Assembly (NCBI GenBank): GCA_902491415.1
Contig: CABUHP010000077.1
Location: forward strand, 1-7,693
Direction: 5' to 3'
DNA from: an uncultured Collinsella sp.
GTDB taxonomy: Bacteria; Actinomycetota; Coriobacteriia; Coriobacteriales; Coriobacteriaceae
Length of the DNA stretch: 7,693 nucleotides
A program made the translations under genes and the position numbers. Under the pieces are notes generated by a model, which was given only the letters and a program-made list of their open reading frames with translations, was not told where the DNA came from and did not search any database. This document shows positions 5,420-7,693 of this stretch, in pieces. Each line of letters starts with the position of its first letter. Position 1 is the stretch's first letter.

Positions 5420-7693
5420 ATGGCGAACACCCAGAACTATATTAACCACCTGCTGCAGAACACCGGCATTACGCCGGCATGCAGCGAAGAAGAGCGCTTG
5501 GCTGCCGAGGATATCGCTCAGATCTTCCGCAACCACGGCTTTGACCCCGAGGTTCAGGAGTTCAATGCCCCGGCGCCCAGTAGGTTGGCATTTGCCGTTA
5601 CCGGTATTCTTGCGTTTGCCGGCGCCCTGCTGATGGGCATCGGCGGCGGCATCGGCTTGGTCGGCACCTTGCTGGCCATTGCCGGCGCCGTTCTTTACGT
5701 GCTCGAGCGCACGGGCCACCCCGTGGTTTCGCGCCTGGGCAAGACGGGCGTGAGCCAAAATGTCATCGCCTACCACAAGGCCTCGGGCCCGCTCGCGTCT
5801 CCGCGCAACCGCCCGGTGGTCGTTGTCGCACACTACGACTCTCCCCGTGCTGAGCTGCTCGCCCGCGAGCCCTATGCTTCGTACCGTGCGCTCATCGCCA
5901 AGCTGTTGCCCGTTGCCACGGTTGCCCCCGCTGCCGTTGCCATCCTGCGTATCCTGCCGCTCCCCGGCGCGCTCAAGGTTCTGCTGTGGATTGTCGCGAT
6001 CCTCGCTTCCCTCGTTGCACTTGCCAACGCGGCAAACATCATCTCTAACCGCCATATTCTTCCCTATACGTCCGGCGCGGTGTGCAACAAGTCCTCTGTC
6101 GCCGCTATGCTCGGCGTTATGGACAACGTTGCTCCCTTCCAGGGCGAAAACGAGTTTCCCGACGATGTTCCGTTCGATACCTATTTTGGGGAGCAGAAGC
6201 GTCGTGCCGAGGAGATGGCGCGCGCAGCAGCGGAGTATGCCGCGGCCCAACAGCAAAACGACTACGGCAACACCATCGAGTATGAAGAGCCTACCTACGC
6301 CGAGGACGAGTTCGGTCAGCCGATTGCTCCCGACGCTCAGACCGAGCCCGAACAGGGCGAGGCTTTCGACGAGCAGATCGAGGGCTTTGAGGGTGCGTCT
6401 GCCGACGAGACGCTGATTGGCGCCATCGTGCCCGAGGATCAGAATCAGGCTGTCCAGGCCGAAGAGTTCAATGACGAGGTTCCCGCTGCCGAGCCGGCGG
6501 AGGAGCCTGTCGCGGCCGAGCCCGAGCCCAAGCTCTATCGCAACGCCGCCGGCAACATCCGCTTTGGTTCGGATGCCATCCGTGCGCTCGGAATGCTTCC
6601 CGAGTCCTGCACGCTCGATTACGAGGAAGGCGAGGAGCCGACGTTTGAGCCCGAGCCTGCCCCCGTCGTGACTGCACCTGCGCCCGCTGTCACCGTGGAT
6701 GATGAGTCTGCCGCGGTTGCCGAGCCCGAGGCGGTGTCCGCGATCGATCCCGCGGCAGGACTGGACATTTTGGCTCCCGCCGCGCCGGCGCAAGACGTTG
6801 CGGACGAGTCTGACGACGATTACGTTGAACAGCCGAGGCGCGTGTCTTACGAGAGCGATACTGATTTCTCGGCCGAGATTCCCGCGGCAACGCCCTATGC
6901 CGATATTGCATCCGCGTTCTCTTCAATTGGCGCCAGTGCTTCCAACTTCTTTAAGGGTGCGCTTGCAAAGGGCAAGAAATTTGTCGATGATTTCGAGGAG
7001 AAGCGCGCTGCCGCACGCGAGGCTGCCGAGCAGGAGGCTATCGCTCAGCAGCAGGCAGCCGAGGCGGCACGTGAGCGCGCGGCGCAAGAGTTCGAGCAGA
7101 ACGAGGCTATGCAGTCCGTGCCCGTCGACGCCGCCGAAGCTACAACGTCCTTTGAGTCCCAGCAACCGGCGTCCACGGATGTTGTTGAGGCGACGACGTC
7201 TTTCGAGGCTCAGCAGCACGTCGATAGCACCATGTCGTTTGATGCCGCGCAGTTCGATTCCACGATAACGTTTGAAAAGCAAGGCACCGCGATTGCCGAG
7301 CCCCTTCCTGTTTCCGATGAGCAGGGCGACGCGGCAGACGATGACGAGCCTATTGATGCTGCCGAAATCCAAGATGCCGCCGAGGACGAGTCCGTTGAGG
7401 CCAACTCTGACGAAGAGCAATACGTGGCAGCCGATCAAGGTGATTCGACCGAGGTCGAGCAGGAGGAAGTGCCTGCGGTTTCCGAGGCTTCCGAGACAGA
7501 TGAGTCGAGGCCTTACTCCACGCAGATTTTCACCATGCCGGCCCCGAGTGGTTCCGGTGCCACGGTTGCCGATGTTGCTCCCACCCAGGACGAAACGGTC
7601 GATTCCCTTATGGCCCAGATTTCCTCCCAGGTATCGCCGCGTCCGCAGATGAATGTTCCCGATCCGGCGTCGGCTCCGTCGCCTGCACCCTCC
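5420..7693 (+). CDS. M28 peptidase-like membrane protein with long acidic low-complexity region (3' end outside window)
   Basis: The frame is open for 758 codons to the right edge with no stop. Residues 1-50 match the N-terminus of M28 zinc aminopeptidases (helix, G-F-D-P-E-V-Q-E-F strand). A hydrophobic hairpin follows at about 56-95, then SQNVIA (112-117) and VVVVAHYDS (133-141), with H138 and D140 in the H-x-D metal-ligand motif. A second hydrophobic hairpin covers about 158-208. GAVCNKSSVAAML (219-231) then aligns with the M28 G-A-x-D-N-A-S-G-V-A-A-L-L motif, but Cys222 replaces the bridging Asp. Residues from about 238 on are acidic, Ala/Glu/Pro-rich and probably disordered, broken by Lys/Arg-rich helices (257-277, 517-565), an ordered-looking island (374-402) and short TxSFE repeats (573-620). 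The remaining M28 ligands are not in the window and could follow it. There is no signal peptide; paired membrane segments would leave the soluble parts cytoplasmic. Activity is uncertain; it may be a pseudopeptidase or scaffold. Confidence 0.8.
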   Translation, partial: MANTQNYINHLLQNTGITPACSEEERLAAEDIAQIFRNHGFDPEVQEFNAPAPSRLAFAVTGILAFAGALLMGIGGGIGLVGTLLAIAGAVLYVLERTGHPVVSRLGKTGVSQNVIAYHKASGPLASPRNRPVVVVAHYDSPRAELLAREPYASYRALIAKLLPVATVAPAAVAILRILPLPGALKVLLWIVAILASLVALANAANIISNRHILPYTSGAVCNKSSVAAMLGVMDNVAPFQGENEFPDDVPFDTYFGEQKRRAEEMARAAAEYAAAQQQNDYGNTIEYEEPTYAEDEFGQPIAPDAQTEPEQGEAFDEQIEGFEGASADETLIGAIVPEDQNQAVQAEEFNDEVPAAEPAEEPVAAEPEPKLYRNAAGNIRFGSDAIRALGMLPESCTLDYEEGEEPTFEPEPAPVVTAPAPAVTVDDESAAVAEPEAVSAIDPAAGLDILAPAAPAQDVADESDDDYVEQPRRVSYESDTDFSAEIPAATPYADIASAFSSIGASASNFFKGALAKGKKFVDDFEEKRAAAREAAEQEAIAQQQAAEAARERAAQEFEQNEAMQSVPVDAAEATTSFESQQPASTDVVEATTSFEAQQHVDSTMSFDAAQFDSTITFEKQGTAIAEPLPVSDEQGDAADDDEPIDAAEIQDAAEDESVEANSDEEQYVAADQGDSTEVEQEEVPAVSEASETDESRPYSTQIFTMPAPSGSGATVADVAPTQDETVDSLMAQISSQVSPRPQMNVPDPASAPSPAPS
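7136..7279 (+). repeat. Imperfect TxSFE peptide repeats inside the M28-like gene
   Basis: Two copies of EATTSFE-x-QQ (residues 573-582 and 590-599) lie 51 bp apart and are followed by two diverged units, DSTMSFD (602-608) and DSTITFE (613-619). The two close copies differ at several third codon positions, which suggests they are maintained as peptide rather than being a recent DNA duplication. Confidence 0.6.

Noticed and set aside
5369..6793. A 474-codon open frame on the minus strand opposite the M28-like gene
   Set aside because: Its product is Gly/Arg/Leu-rich with no recognisable domain, and it is the complement of a GC-rich coding frame that shows M28 motifs and a good ribosome binding site. 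It is a shadow frame.

Overview
The window is GC-rich, densely coded bacterial chromosome. The gene content and protein style suggest an actinobacterium, most likely of class Coriobacteriia (Collinsella/Olsenella-like). That placement is an inference from a PafB/PafC-like pair of WYL regulators, a DinG helicase fused to a DnaQ-type exonuclease, and general protein character; no rRNA or other marker is present to confirm it.

Layout. Positions 1-410 (+) hold the C-terminal part of D-alanine--D-alanine ligase. Its stop overlaps the start of a 964-codon exonuclease/helicase gene of the DinG family (404-3298, +). The stop of that gene overlaps by 4 bp the stop of a convergent gene on the other strand. 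Positions 5221-3295 (-) are a two-gene operon of WYL-domain transcriptional regulators, a 340-aa PafB-like protein followed by a 305-aa PafC-like protein, with a 14-bp overlap. A 198-bp divergent intergenic region (5222-5419) carries ribosome binding sites and weak promoter candidates for both sides. From 5420 to the end of the window (+) one reading frame stays open for 758 codons. It starts like an M28-family zinc metallopeptidase, but membrane hairpins split its domain, the residue expected to be the bridging metal ligand is Cys, and it is followed by more than 500 residues of acidic, low-complexity sequence. It has no stop in the window.

How the genes relate. Ddl makes the D-Ala-D-Ala dipeptide for peptidoglycan, and the DinG-like protein is probably co-transcribed with it and acts in DNA repair. 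The WYL pair resembles PafBC, the activator of the LexA-independent DNA-damage response in Actinobacteria, so a repair helicase and a putative damage-response regulator lie side by side in convergent orientation. The most unusual object is the M28-like membrane protein. It is not obviously connected to the other genes, although a partial match to the PafBC-dependent (RecA-NDp) promoter motif lies upstream of it. No RNA genes, mobile elements, CRISPR arrays or convincing intrinsic terminators were seen.
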